NCBI RefSeq assembly: GCF_027941835.1
Contig: NZ_CP116005.1
Span: 4,417,501 to 4,481,500 of the forward strand
Length of the DNA: 64,000 nucleotides
Direction: 5' to 3'
DNA from: Sphingosinicella microcystinivorans
Lineage (GTDB): Bacteria; Pseudomonadota; Alphaproteobacteria; Sphingomonadales; Sphingomonadaceae
The position numbers and the translations under genes are program-made. Positions 52,417 through 61,763 of this stretch are shown one piece after another (position 1 is the first letter of the stretch; each line of letters opens with the position of its first letter). Under the pieces are notes generated by a model. That model saw only the letters and a list, made by a program, of their open reading frames with translations, did no database searches and was not told the origin of the DNA.

Positions 52417-54633
52417 ATGTCAGAATCGGTAAATGTTGCGCGCGGCCTGCCCGGCAGGCGCCTGTTGCAGTCGGTGGCCGTGCTGGCGCTGCTGTCGCCC
52501 GTTCCGGCCTTCGCCCAGGAAGACGTCACGGGCATCGAGATCATCACCGTCACCGCGCAGAAGCGCACGGAAAGCGTGCAGGACGTGCCGATCGCCATCA
52601 CCGCCTATTCCGAGGCCGGCCTCGCCGCGCGCGGCATCGACGGGCTTGCCGATCTCGCGCAGAACACGCCCAGCCTCGGCTTCGGCAACTTTTCCGACCT
52701 GAAGCTCTCCCCCATCGCGCTGCGCGGCATTTCCGCAAGCTCGGGCTCGGCGGGGCAGGACCCGGCGGTCGGCGTCTATGTCGACGAGGTGTTCATGGGC
52801 GGCGGCGTCGGTGCGAACATCGACATGGTCGACGTCGAGCGCGTCGAGGTGCTGCGCGGCCCGCAGGGAACGCTGTTCGGCCGCAACACGGTGGGCGGCG
52901 TGATCAGCATCACCACGAAGAAGCCGACGCACGAATTCGAGGGCTATGTCATGGCGGGCTACGGCGACTATGACGCCGTCAACCTGCGCGGCGCCGTCAG
53001 CGGCCCCATCATCGCCGACAAGCTGCTCGCCCGCGTCTCCGCGCAATACGAGGACCGCGACGGCTTCACCCGCAACCAGATCGACGGAACGCGCGGCGAC
53101 GATTCGCACACGTGGAGCCTGCGCGGCCAACTGCTGATGCTGCCCACCGAGAACGCCGAGTTCACGCTCACCGGCGAGTATCGCAAGGTCAAGCAGCGCT
53201 CCAAGTATTTCGAGACGCTGAGCTACGACACCGATCAGCTTCTCCCGCAGCTGCTCGAGCTGTTCGAGCTTCCGTTCAACACCGATCCCTTCGACCGCCG
53301 CGTCTATTCGGACCTTGCGACGAAGGAGACGCTGAAGGCATGGGCCGTCTCGTTCAACGCCAACATTGATTTCGGCGGCGTCGATTTCACCAGCATCACC
53401 TCATACCGCGAGCACGAGTATGACAATATCGGCGACACCGACATGTCGCCGCTGCGCTGGCTCTACGACGGCGACCCCGAGAACGTCTGGCGGTTCAGCC
53501 AGGAGCTGCGCCTCGCCTCGAAGGGCGACACGGCGTTCAGCTGGATCGCCGGCCTCTATTATTTCCACCAGACCAGCCGGAACCTCAGCTTCGTGCGGCT
53601 CGGCGAGGACCTTGCCGAACTGCTCGAGGTTCCCGCGATGGACATCGGCTCCGACGCCGACATGAAGCTCGACAGCTACGCCGCCTACGCGAGCCTTTCC
53701 TACAAGTTCACGGACCGGCTCGAAGCGACTCTCGGCGGGCGCTTCACCCATGAGAAGAAGTCGATCCTCTATTCGCAGTTCGATCCGCTCGCGCTGCTCG
53801 GCGGACAGGTCGACGGCCTGCGCGGAAAGGACACGTGGAAGGCGTTCACGCCGAGCTTCAACGTCCGCTATCATTTCAATCCGTCGGCGATGGCCTATGC
53901 CACCGTCAGCCGCGGCTTCAAGAGCGGCGGCTTCAACGACGCGCTGGGTGATGCCAACGGCATCAGCTACGATCCCGAATATATCTGGAACTACGAGATC
54001 GGCGCGAAGATGAGCCTGCTCGAAAACCGCCTGCGCATCAACGTGGCGGCGTTCGCGATGGAATGGACGGACATCCAGATCTCCGCCGACGATCCCAACA
54101 CCCTGCCCTTCGATCCGCGCACCAGCAACGCCGGCAAGGCGCACTCGCGCGGCGTCGAGCTGGAGATCACGGCCGTGCCGGTGCCCGCGCTCGAACTCGG
54201 CTTCAATCTGGCGCTGACCGACGCCGCCTACGACGAGGGCACCGTGCCGACCGCGCCGGGCAGCCCGGAAATCCCGCTTGCCGACCTGCCGCGCGCGCCG
54301 GAGACCCGCTTCGGGGCGAACGCCCAGTACACGGTGCCGCTCGGCGACCTGTCGCTCACCCTGCGCGCCGACTATCTCTACGAGCGCGGCACCGATCTCC
54401 TGCCCATCAAGGACCCTGCCGGGAAGGTCGGCACGGTCGGCCTGCTGAACGGCCGCATCACGCTCGCGGGCGGGGACGACCGCTGGTCGATCGCGCTGTG
54501 GGGCAAGAACCTGACCGACAAGACCTACAAGACGCGCCTGTTCGACCTCTCGAATCAAACGCTTGTCGGGCAGCAGCTCATCGTGCTCGGCGCGCCGCGC
54601 ACGTTCGGCGTGGAAGCGCGCTTCAACTTCTAG
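52417..54633 (+). CDS. TonB-dependent receptor (738 residues)
   Basis: An outer-membrane receptor. The ATG at 52417 follows GAGGGGG and gives a normal signal peptide ending near PAFAQE; an ATG ten codons upstream has no ribosome site. TonB-box-like IEIITVTAQKRTESVQDVP, plug blocks LRGISASSGSAGQD, GVYVDEVFMG, ERVEVLRGPQGTLFGRNT and GGVISITTKKP, and C-terminal FGVEARFNF are all present. It is followed after 30 bases by a serine hydrolase, so a receptor plus hydrolase pair under the TetR-type operator O3 is likely. Confidence 0.93.
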   Translation: MSESVNVARGLPGRRLLQSVAVLALLSPVPAFAQEDVTGIEIITVTAQKRTESVQDVPIAITAYSEAGLAARGIDGLADLAQNTPSLGFGNFSDLKLSPIALRGISASSGSAGQDPAVGVYVDEVFMGGGVGANIDMVDVERVEVLRGPQGTLFGRNTVGGVISITTKKPTHEFEGYVMAGYGDYDAVNLRGAVSGPIIADKLLARVSAQYEDRDGFTRNQIDGTRGDDSHTWSLRGQLLMLPTENAEFTLTGEYRKVKQRSKYFETLSYDTDQLLPQLLELFELPFNTDPFDRRVYSDLATKETLKAWAVSFNANIDFGGVDFTSITSYREHEYDNIGDTDMSPLRWLYDGDPENVWRFSQELRLASKGDTAFSWIAGLYYFHQTSRNLSFVRLGEDLAELLEVPAMDIGSDADMKLDSYAAYASLSYKFTDRLEATLGGRFTHEKKSILYSQFDPLALLGGQVDGLRGKDTWKAFTPSFNVRYHFNPSAMAYATVSRGFKSGGFNDALGDANGISYDPEYIWNYEIGAKMSLLENRLRINVAAFAMEWTDIQISADDPNTLPFDPRTSNAGKAHSRGVELEITAVPVPALELGFNLALTDAAYDEGTVPTAPGSPEIPLADLPRAPETRFGANAQYTVPLGDLSLTLRADYLYERGTDLLPIKDPAGKVGTVGLLNGRITLAGGDDRWSIALWGKNLTDKTYKTRLFDLSNQTLVGQQLIVLGAPRTFGVEARFNF

Positions 54634-54663
54634 CCTATGATCCTCTGGACGGAGAAAACCTGA

Positions 54664-56142
54664 ATGCTCGAAACGATGTGTTCCCCGCAAGGTGCGCAGG
54701 CGAACGGCTGGCGGAGGGCCGTTCTGCCGCTCCTCGTGAGCGTCGCGCTGCTCGGCGCCGATGCCCTGTATGCCGAGGCGAACGCCGGAGCGCTTCCCGC
54801 CGACGTCACCGCCCGCATCGACGACATCATCACCCGGCGCATGGAGGCAGCCCCCTTCCCCGGGCTTGCCATCGCGATCGAACGCAAGGGCGAGCTGGTC
54901 TACGCCAAGGGTTTCGGCAAGGCCGATATCGAGCAGGACGTGCCGGTCACAGTCGATACGGTGTTCCCGATCGGGTCCATCACCAAGTCCTTCACCGGCC
55001 TCGCGCTCGCGCAGCTCGTCGCGGGCGGCAAGGTCTCGCTGGACGAGACCGCGGGCCATTATCTGCCCGATCTGCCGGAGCCTGCGCGCGGCGTGAAGGT
55101 CCGCAACCTGCTCGACCACACGGGCGGCCTCGTCAACTACACGGACCAGCCGGACTTCCCCTACAACGCGCGCAAGGAATTCACCCGCGAGGAGATGGTC
55201 GGCTACTTCGCGGGCAAGCCGCTGATGTTCGAGCCGGGAACGGCGTGGAGCTATTCGAACTCCGGCACCTACCTCATCGGCCTCATCATCGAGAAGGTTT
55301 CGGGCGTCACCTATGACGAATACGTCCGCACGCACATCCTCGAACCGTTCGGCATGACGAAGTCGCTGTACACGGACTGGACGCGCCTCGTCCCGCACCG
55401 CGCCCACGGCTACAAGATGGGCAAGGACGGCTGGCAGAACGCCCTGCAATACGATCCGACCGTACCCTTCTCGGCAGGCGCGATCATGTCGACGGTCGGC
55501 GATCTGCTGAAATACCGCCGCGGCGTGTTCGCGTCGGACGAGACCAGCCAGGCGGTACGCGACCTCATCCTGAAGCGCGACACGCTCGCGGACGGGACCG
55601 AGCTCATGTACACGCTCGGCTGCCTCGTCACGACCCGCTTCGAAGGCCGCCGCAAGATCGCCCACGCCGGCGACATCTACGGCTTTTCGGCCTATTACGC
55701 CTATTATCCCGACGACGACGTCGTCATCACCATCACCACCAACAACCAGGGCGGCGCCTTTCCGCCGCTCAGCATCGAGCAGAAGGTCGCGCGCGAAGTG
55801 CTCGGCGTGGCGCAGCCGGTCGTCAAGGCCCTGCCGGTCCCGTCCGATCTCGGCGCGCGCGTCTCCGGCGACTATCGTTTCGCGCCGTACCGCTTCGGGC
55901 CGGAAGTGCACGGCTTCACCTTCAAGGACGGCGCGCTTTCCCTGAACTTCGGCGGAACGACGTCGGGCGGCCCCGTGCTGCCGCTTCTGTATCAGGGCGC
56001 GGGCCGCTTCGTCTCCGCCGTCGACGACGAGCACAATGTCGTCTTCAAACCCGGCAAGCGCGGCAAGCCCGGAACGCTGACGATGGAGTATTACGGCGGC
56101 ACGTTCCGCGCGCAGCAGACGGCACCGGCGGCAGCGAAGTAA
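54664..56142 (+). CDS. Serine hydrolase, beta-lactamase family, exported
   Basis: A 492-residue protein with an N-terminal signal segment (LLVSVALLGADALYAEA). The SxxK motif is SITK in FPIGSITKSF; the Tyr motif is YSNSGTYLIG and the third motif is HAGDIYG. A C-terminal extension of about 110 residues with beta-strand pattern follows the hydrolase core, as in many D-aminopeptidase/esterase members of the family. It is co-directional with the TBDR upstream (30-base gap). A strong terminator follows. Confidence 0.88.
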   Translation: MLETMCSPQGAQANGWRRAVLPLLVSVALLGADALYAEANAGALPADVTARIDDIITRRMEAAPFPGLAIAIERKGELVYAKGFGKADIEQDVPVTVDTVFPIGSITKSFTGLALAQLVAGGKVSLDETAGHYLPDLPEPARGVKVRNLLDHTGGLVNYTDQPDFPYNARKEFTREEMVGYFAGKPLMFEPGTAWSYSNSGTYLIGLIIEKVSGVTYDEYVRTHILEPFGMTKSLYTDWTRLVPHRAHGYKMGKDGWQNALQYDPTVPFSAGAIMSTVGDLLKYRRGVFASDETSQAVRDLILKRDTLADGTELMYTLGCLVTTRFEGRRKIAHAGDIYGFSAYYAYYPDDDVVITITTNNQGGAFPPLSIEQKVAREVLGVAQPVVKALPVPSDLGARVSGDYRFAPYRFGPEVHGFTFKDGALSLNFGGTTSGGPVLPLLYQGAGRFVSAVDDEHNVVFKPGKRGKPGTLTMEYYGGTFRAQQTAPAAAK

Positions 56143-56158
56143 TCGCCGCAAAAAAATG

Positions 56159-56191
56159 AAAGGCCGGGGAAGAAATTCCCCGGCCTTTTTT
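56159..56191. terminator. Strong intrinsic terminator, bidirectional
   Basis: AAAGGCCGGGGAA, loop GAAA, TTCCCCGGCC and then six T residues: a 13-bp perfect stem with T-tract on the plus strand and A-tract on the other side. It separates the convergent serine hydrolase and TBDR genes. Confidence 0.92.
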
Positions 56192-56211
56192 GTCTCGGCA
56201 ACGCGCGCCCG

Positions 56212-58359
56212 CTAGAAAGTGAAGCGGGCTTCCACGCCGTAGGTCCGCGGCGCGGCGAGCGACTGCACCGCCTGCCCCCCGATGATCACGCCGTCGTTGC
56301 GGTAGAGCGCGTAATCCTTGTTGGTGAGGTTGCGCCCCCACAGGAACAGCGACCAGCCCTGTTCGCTCCCGATGCCGATGCGGCCGTTGAGCAGCGTCAC
56401 GTCGCCTTCGGAATGGGCGTTGTCCGGCCCGAAGAAGATGCGGCTGCGATGCGTCAGGTCGCCGCGCAGCGTCAGCGACAGCGTGTCGGTCAGCGGCGCC
56501 TCGTACTGCGCGCCGAGACTGACGTTGTGCTTGGGCGCCTTCACCATCGTGTTGCCGGTGAAATCGTCGCCGCCCGGCGTGGCGTTCGCATAGTCGCGGA
56601 ACTTCGCGTCGAGATAGCTGTAGTTGAGGCTGACGTCGAAGCCGCTCACGGGCCGCGCGGTCAGCTCAAGCTCGATGCCCTTGCTGCGCGCGCGCGCCGC
56701 GTTCGACGTCTGGAACTGCGGCAGGCCGCCCACCAGCTCCAGTTGGTTCACCTGCAGGTCCTTGTAGCGGAGGTAATAGGCCGCCGCGTTGAAGCGCAGG
56801 CGGTTGTCGAGCAGGTCGGATTTGAGGCCGATCTCGTAGCTCGTCACGAACTCCGGGTCATACTCGGCATCGTCCGTGAGCGTCACCGAAAACACGTTGT
56901 ACCCGCCCGACTTGAAGCCGCGGCTGACGCTCGCATAGGTGAGAACCTTGTCGGTCCACTTGTAGTTGAGGCTCAGCGACGGCGAGAAATCATCTTCCGA
57001 TCGGCTGAAGCTGCGCTCGGGCATCGTCGCCTGCAGCAATTCGAACGGGTCGCCGATCTGGCTGTGGATGACCTTCTTCTTCTCCCACGTGTAGCGGAGA
57101 CCCGCGGTGATGCTGAACGCATCCGTCACTCGATAAACCGCCTGGCCGAACCCGGCGATGCTTTCCGATTTCACGGTCGCGAAGATGTTGCCGACGACCT
57201 GCTCCGGATAAATGCCCAGGTCCGGGCCGATCACGGCGGCGGCATTGGTCGCGAGACGCTGGTGGAAATAATAGACGCCGAACACATAGGTCAGCGGGCC
57301 GCTGTCCGGCGAGGCGAAGCGGATTTCCTGGCTGAACTGGTTCTGATCCTCGCTGATACCCGAAGCGAGCAGATCGAGCGCCGTGTAATCATTGTCCGCC
57401 AGATTGTACCACTGGAACTCGCGGTAGGCAGTGATGCTCGTCAGCTTGCCGCCGCCGAGCGACCAGTTGATTTCGCCCGACGCGCCGAACGTGTCGCGGT
57501 TCTGGACCGTGTCCAGATTCTGCACCACCTGACGGTCCCAACCGTCCGGATCGGCAAGCGGCGTGCCGGTGAGATCGCCGTTGTCGGTGATGTCGATGGC
57601 GCCGGAGTTCGTCCGGTCGCGCGATGCGTCGACACGCACCACCAGCTCGAAGTCGTCGGTCTCGCTGTAGACCGCGGTCAGGCGGCCCGAGAGCAGATCG
57701 ACGTCGTCGAGATCGGTTCCCGTCATCAGGTTCTTCACCAGCCCGTCGCGGCGGTCGATACCGCCCGAGATGCCGACGTAGAACTTGCCCGGAACCACCG
57801 GCCCGCTCACCGATGCGCTCGCCCGTACGGCGTCATGATTCCCGTAGCTTGCGCTGATGTCGCCGCGAAGGTCGTCGCCCGGCTTGCGCGTGATGAAGTT
57901 GATCGCGCCCGCGATGGTGTTCTTGCCGTAGAGCGTGCCCTGCGGCCCGCGCAGCACCTCGATGCGTTCGAGGTCGTAGAGGCTGTTGTTGATCGTCGTC
58001 GGGCGGCCCATGTAGACGCCGTCGACGTAGACGCCGACGCCCTGATCGACACCGGGGTTGTTCGTTTCCGAAACGATGCCGCGAATGGAGATCGACGTCC
58101 CCCGAAGCTCGCGCATGTCAATGTAGACGCTGGGCAGCGAGGTCGCGAAATCCTCGAGACGGCCGATGCCCTGGTCCTTGATGGCCTCGGCCGACAGCGC
58201 GGAAACCGAGATCGGCACGTCCTGGATCGATTCCGCCCGCTTCTGCGCGGTGACGATGATCTCTTCCAGCTCGACCGCCTGTGCAAACGCAGGTGTCGCC
58301 ACCCCGGCAGCGCCCAAGCAGGCCGCCGAGCACAAAAGCGTGCGCTTCAAAACATCCAT
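56212..58359 (-). CDS. TonB-dependent receptor (715 residues)
   Basis: An outer-membrane receptor. The ATG at 58359 follows AGAGGGG and gives a signal peptide ending near PAFAQA. The TonB-box-like segment EEIIVTAQKRAESIQDVP is nearly the same as in the receptor at 52417. Plug blocks are ISIRGIVSETNN, GVYVDGVYMGRP, ERIEVLRGPQGTLYGKNT and GAINFITRKP; the barrel ends GVEARFTF. The promoter region holds operator O4, 121 bases upstream, so it probably belongs to the TetR regulon with its paralogue. Confidence 0.93.
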   Translation of the reverse strand: MDVLKRTLLCSAACLGAAGVATPAFAQAVELEEIIVTAQKRAESIQDVPISVSALSAEAIKDQGIGRLEDFATSLPSVYIDMRELRGTSISIRGIVSETNNPGVDQGVGVYVDGVYMGRPTTINNSLYDLERIEVLRGPQGTLYGKNTIAGAINFITRKPGDDLRGDISASYGNHDAVRASASVSGPVVPGKFYVGISGGIDRRDGLVKNLMTGTDLDDVDLLSGRLTAVYSETDDFELVVRVDASRDRTNSGAIDITDNGDLTGTPLADPDGWDRQVVQNLDTVQNRDTFGASGEINWSLGGGKLTSITAYREFQWYNLADNDYTALDLLASGISEDQNQFSQEIRFASPDSGPLTYVFGVYYFHQRLATNAAAVIGPDLGIYPEQVVGNIFATVKSESIAGFGQAVYRVTDAFSITAGLRYTWEKKKVIHSQIGDPFELLQATMPERSFSRSEDDFSPSLSLNYKWTDKVLTYASVSRGFKSGGYNVFSVTLTDDAEYDPEFVTSYEIGLKSDLLDNRLRFNAAAYYLRYKDLQVNQLELVGGLPQFQTSNAARARSKGIELELTARPVSGFDVSLNYSYLDAKFRDYANATPGGDDFTGNTMVKAPKHNVSLGAQYEAPLTDTLSLTLRGDLTHRSRIFFGPDNAHSEGDVTLLNGRIGIGSEQGWSLFLWGRNLTNKDYALYRNDGVIIGGQAVQSLAAPRTYGVEARFTF

Positions 58360-58479
58360 CTTGTATCCCCTCTGTCCCATGCGCCGATTCGGCCACCGAT
58401 TCAGCTGACGTCTCCCGTCGCCAAGCGCCGCCGTGCGCCTGTCGAGGCGCCGTCGGTATGGTCCGGATCATTCTCTATT

Positions 58480-58495
58480 TTGAAATTGAATTCAA
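58480..58495. promoter_or_regulatory. TetR-type operator O4
   Basis: TTGAAATTGAATTCAA matches O1 at 14 of 16 positions and lies in the 258-base gap upstream of the TBDR at 56212-58359. Apart from this the gap shows no clear gene or hairpin. Confidence 0.6.
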
Positions 58496-58617
58496 GTTGA
58501 TTATTGTTCGATAGAGATGATCGTTTCCGAATGACCAAAGAACCGGCCTCCGAAGGACATGAGACAGCATCAAAAAGCGCGAGGACGCGCACGCTCGGCT
58601 GATCGCGCCCGGCTGAT

Positions 58618-60174
58618 TCAGGGCATGACGCCGTGCCGGAGCGCGGGCTGCGCGGGCGCCGTCCTGCGCGCCAGCGTCTGGTCGAGGACCCGGATCAGGC
58701 GCGGCCGCGTCTCGCGCGGGTCGATCACGTCGTCGATGTTCAGCTTCGACGCGGCATGGAACGGCCCGGCGCAGCGCGCATAGTTCGCCGTCAGGTCGCG
58801 GATGAGCGCCTGCGGATCGTCGGCGGCCTCGATCTCGCGGGTGTGCGCGGCGAGCACGGAGCCGCCCGGCGGCAGCGAACCGAAGTCGGCGGTCGGCCAT
58901 GCCAGGATCATCGACTGCTCCGCCTCCGCGCCGCCCATGGCGACGGCGCCGAAGCCGAAGGCCTTGCGGACGACCACGGTGATGCGCGGCACGGCGGACC
59001 ACGCGATCGCATAGCTGAGCGCGAGGCCCGCGCGCAGTGTCCCCTCCTGCTCCGCCTTCGGCCCCGGCATCACGCCGGGCACGTCCTGCAGGAAGATGAT
59101 CGGGATGTGATAGGCTGAGCACAGGTCCACGAAATGCCGCGCCTTGTTCGCCGCCTGCGCGGTGATCGCCCCGGCGGAGACCATCGGCTGGTTCGCGATG
59201 ATCCCGACCGAATGGCCGCCGAGGCGGGCAAGGCCGGTCACGATCATGCGCGCGAAGTCCGGTTTGATCTCGAAGAAACTGTCTCTGTCCACGACGCCGA
59301 GGATCAGTTCCTTCATGTCATACGGCAGCCGCGGATTTTCCGGGATGATGCTCGCCAGCCGCTCGTCCATCCGGTCGGCGGGATCGTCGCAGGCCAGCCG
59401 CTCGGGATAGGCGTAGGCGTTCTGCGGGAAATAGGAGAGGAAGCGCCGCGCCATGTCGATTGCCGCGTCCTCGGTCGACGCGGCATTATCGGCGACCCCC
59501 GAGATCCGGCAATGCACCCCCGCGCCGCCGAGGTCTTCGGGGGACACGCTCTGGCCGGTGGCGGACTTCACGACCGGCGGCCCGGCTGCGGCGAGCATGG
59601 CGGTGCCTTCCACCATGATGATGAATTCGGCGAGGCTGCTGAGCAGCGCCGAATCCCCCGCGCTCGGCCCCATCACGATCGCCACCTGCGGCGCGATGCC
59701 GGACAGGCGCGCCAGCGTCAGCAGGTGCGAGGCTTCCGGCAGCCCTTCCCCGATCATCTCCTGCGCGCGGGCGCCGGCGCCATCCTGCAGCCAGATCACC
59801 GGTAGACGCTCGCGCAGCGCGAGGTCGGCGATGCGGTGCTTCTTGCGGCCGTGGTTGAGGCCGTAGGTGCCGCCATGCACCGTGAAGTCCTCGGCGGCCA
59901 CGCAGACGTGGCGGCCGTCAATCGTCCCCGTCCCGATGATCACGCCGTCCGCGGGCGTCACCTCGTCCGCCGTCTGCGCGTAGCCGATCGGGCTGACATG
60001 CGAGGCGAGCTGGCCGTATTCGAGGAAGCTGCCCGGATCGAGCAGCATGGCGATCCGCTCGCGCGCCGTGCCCTTGCCACGATCCCGCTGCCGGCGGATC
60101 TTGTCCTCCCCGCCCATCGCCAGCGCCCGCGCCCGCCGCGCCCGCAGCTCCTCGATCGCTTCAGCCATGCCCAT
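58618..60174 (-). CDS. Acyl-CoA carboxylase, carboxyltransferase (beta) subunit
   Basis: A 518-residue carboxyltransferase of the propionyl-/methylcrotonyl-CoA carboxylase type: RERIAMLLDPGSFLEYG at the start, AAEDFTVHGGTYGLNHG (shown in part), GAGARAQEMIG, and the C-terminal FAYAVAWS-like region with VPRITVVVRKAFGFGAVAMGG. The start at 60174 has GGGAG eight bases upstream and fits the family; in-frame ATGs at 60213 and 60180 are alternatives. The first would lie only four bases from operator O5. No biotin carboxylase or biotin carrier gene is in the window, so the partner must be elsewhere. Confidence 0.88.
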   Translation of the reverse strand: MGMAEAIEELRARRARALAMGGEDKIRRQRDRGKGTARERIAMLLDPGSFLEYGQLASHVSPIGYAQTADEVTPADGVIIGTGTIDGRHVCVAAEDFTVHGGTYGLNHGRKKHRIADLALRERLPVIWLQDGAGARAQEMIGEGLPEASHLLTLARLSGIAPQVAIVMGPSAGDSALLSSLAEFIIMVEGTAMLAAAGPPVVKSATGQSVSPEDLGGAGVHCRISGVADNAASTEDAAIDMARRFLSYFPQNAYAYPERLACDDPADRMDERLASIIPENPRLPYDMKELILGVVDRDSFFEIKPDFARMIVTGLARLGGHSVGIIANQPMVSAGAITAQAANKARHFVDLCSAYHIPIIFLQDVPGVMPGPKAEQEGTLRAGLALSYAIAWSAVPRITVVVRKAFGFGAVAMGGAEAEQSMILAWPTADFGSLPPGGSVLAAHTREIEAADDPQALIRDLTANYARCAGPFHAASKLNIDDVIDPRETRPRLIRVLDQTLARRTAPAQPALRHGVMP

Positions 60175-60216
60175 CGTCATCGCTCCCATGCCGGACTGCA
60201 AAGGGCTCAACATTGA

Positions 60217-60232
60217 TTCAACTTAAATTCAA
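60217..60232. promoter_or_regulatory. TetR-type operator O5
   Basis: TTCAACTTAAATTCAA matches O1 at 14 of 16 positions. It lies between the DUF1254-like gene and the carboxyltransferase gene, in the expected promoter of the latter. Confidence 0.6.
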
Positions 60233-60266
60233 GTTCTGTTAAATGAGAGTGCCGCGGGTGCAAACG

Positions 60267-60767
60267 TCAGCGGGCGCAGGAGGTGGCGGGTTCCATGGAG
60301 GCCAGGGTCTGCGTCGCCATCAGCGCCTCGAGCGCCGCGCCGTTACGCGCCTGCGGCAGGATGGTGCGGACGAGCACGATGCCCTTCTCGGAGGGCGCCG
60401 CGACGACACGGTCGCCTTCGCAGGGAACGAAACTGTCGCCCGTCCTCGTGATGACGACCGACACGATGTCGCCGCTCACCTGCCGATCGTTGACGACGTA
60501 GAAGCTGTCCGTGTTGTAGGCGGTGAGCGCGATCGACCAGTAGGGCGCACCGCGGGACACGGCGGCGCGGATCCGGACGGGATGGCGGCTGACGTCGTAG
60601 ATCGCGAACGACGAGAGATTGTCCGGATTGTCGAGCGGCACGATGTCCTTGGGCGCACGCTTTATCTTGCCGTGATAGAGCCGGTTGTCCTCGAAGGTCT
60701 TGCCGACCGCCTTGCCGGCACGCCCCGCAATCCTGCGGCCCGCGGTCGTGGTTTTCCGCTCCATCAT
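60267..60767 (-). CDS. DUF1254-like protein, short form
   Basis: A 166-residue protein. The central part (FAIYDVSRHPVRIRAAV, then YWSIALTAYNTDSFYVVNDR) resembles the conserved core of DUF1254 proteins, whose usual members are longer and exported. This one has a basic N-terminus and no signal peptide or membrane helix. Two Cys residues lie in the C-terminal third. The start overlaps the stop of the dehydratase gene, so the two are co-translated. The function is unknown and the family call is tentative. Confidence 0.6.
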   Translation of the reverse strand: MMERKTTTAGRRIAGRAGKAVGKTFEDNRLYHGKIKRAPKDIVPLDNPDNLSSFAIYDVSRHPVRIRAAVSRGAPYWSIALTAYNTDSFYVVNDRQVSGDIVSVVITRTGDSFVPCEGDRVVAAPSEKGIVLVRTILPQARNGAALEALMATQTLASMEPATSCAR

Positions 60768-61750
60768 TCGGCCTTGAGCAGGAGCGACGAATAGGTGCCG
60801 CTGTCGATGTTGGCGCCGCATACGATGATGCCGACGCGCTTGCCGCGGCACATCCCGCTGAGCGGGCCCACGGCCGCAGCCGTGGCGGCGGCGCCGGCAG
60901 GCTCCACGGCGAGCTTCACGTCCTCCATCAGCAGCTTCATCGCGTTTTCAAGCTGCTGGTCCGAGACGAGGACGATGTCTTCCACGTACTGCCGGCAGAC
61001 CGAAAAGCTGTAGGGCAGCGCGCGCGGCGCGCCGAGGCTGTCCGCGATCGTCGCCACCTTTTCGATGCCGACGGGCGCACCGGCCCGAAACGAGCGGTAC
61101 ATCGTGTCCGCGCCTTCCGGCTCCACGCCGAACACCCGGCATCGGGGCAGGCGCTGCCGCACCGCCGCCGCGACTCCCGAGCACAGCCCGCCGCCGCCGA
61201 CCGGCACGATCACCACGTCGAGGTCCGGCACCTGTTCGACGAGCTCGTGGCCGAGCGTCGCCGTGCCCAGCGTCGTGTGATAGCCCTCGAAGGGGTGCAC
61301 GATCGCCCGGCCTTCCTCGCGCGCGATCCGCTCGGCCGTTTCGAAGGCCTCGTGGATCGTTGCCGCGCTGATGATCGTGGCGCCGTGCGCGGCGCACTGC
61401 CGCCTGCGGAACGGATTCGCCGTGTCCGGGATGACGACCTTCGCATCGACGCCCGCGAGCCGGGCGGCGAAGGAAACCGCGATCGCGTGGTTGCCGCCGC
61501 TCGCCGCGACGACGCCGCGCCGCCGGCTTTCGGCATCGAGGCTTTCCAGAACGGAGAGCGCGCCTCTCAGCTTGAACGTGCCGGTTTTCTGGAAGAGCTC
61601 GAGCTTGAACGCCACGGGCGTGTCCGCCCCGAGCAGTGCGTCGCGCGCGGGTCCCCACCATTCGAGGACGGGAGTCCGCACGACCTTGCCGCGCTGCCGC
61701 TCGAACTCGGCCGCGATGGCATCCAGTGCGGGTGCGTGTTCCGTCGTCAA
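60764..61750 (-). CDS. PLP-dependent threonine/serine dehydratase family protein, copy 3
   Basis: A 328-residue fold-type II PLP enzyme: Lys in GTFKLRGALSV, SGGNHAIAVS, HPFEGYHTTLGTATLG, the phosphate loop GGGGLCSG and the tail VGIIVCGANIDSG. It is a paralogue of the enzyme at 43210-44211. The start is TTG with GGGGAGGGG just upstream; no ATG fits. It is the third such gene in the window, which suggests that hydroxy or beta-substituted amino acids are released by the local peptidases. Confidence 0.87.
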   Translation of the reverse strand: MTTEHAPALDAIAAEFERQRGKVVRTPVLEWWGPARDALLGADTPVAFKLELFQKTGTFKLRGALSVLESLDAESRRRGVVAASGGNHAIAVSFAARLAGVDAKVVIPDTANPFRRRQCAAHGATIISAATIHEAFETAERIAREEGRAIVHPFEGYHTTLGTATLGHELVEQVPDLDVVIVPVGGGGLCSGVAAAVRQRLPRCRVFGVEPEGADTMYRSFRAGAPVGIEKVATIADSLGAPRALPYSFSVCRQYVEDIVLVSDQQLENAMKLLMEDVKLAVEPAGAAATAAAVGPLSGMCRGKRVGIIVCGANIDSGTYSSLLLKAE

Positions 61751-61763
61751 AGTCCCCTCCCCT

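Noticed and set aside
53401-56151. Minus-strand open frame of over 900 codons opposite a TBDR and serine hydrolase
   Set aside because: Antisense shadow of GC-rich coding DNA; no motifs, and it crosses the strong terminator side of two real genes.
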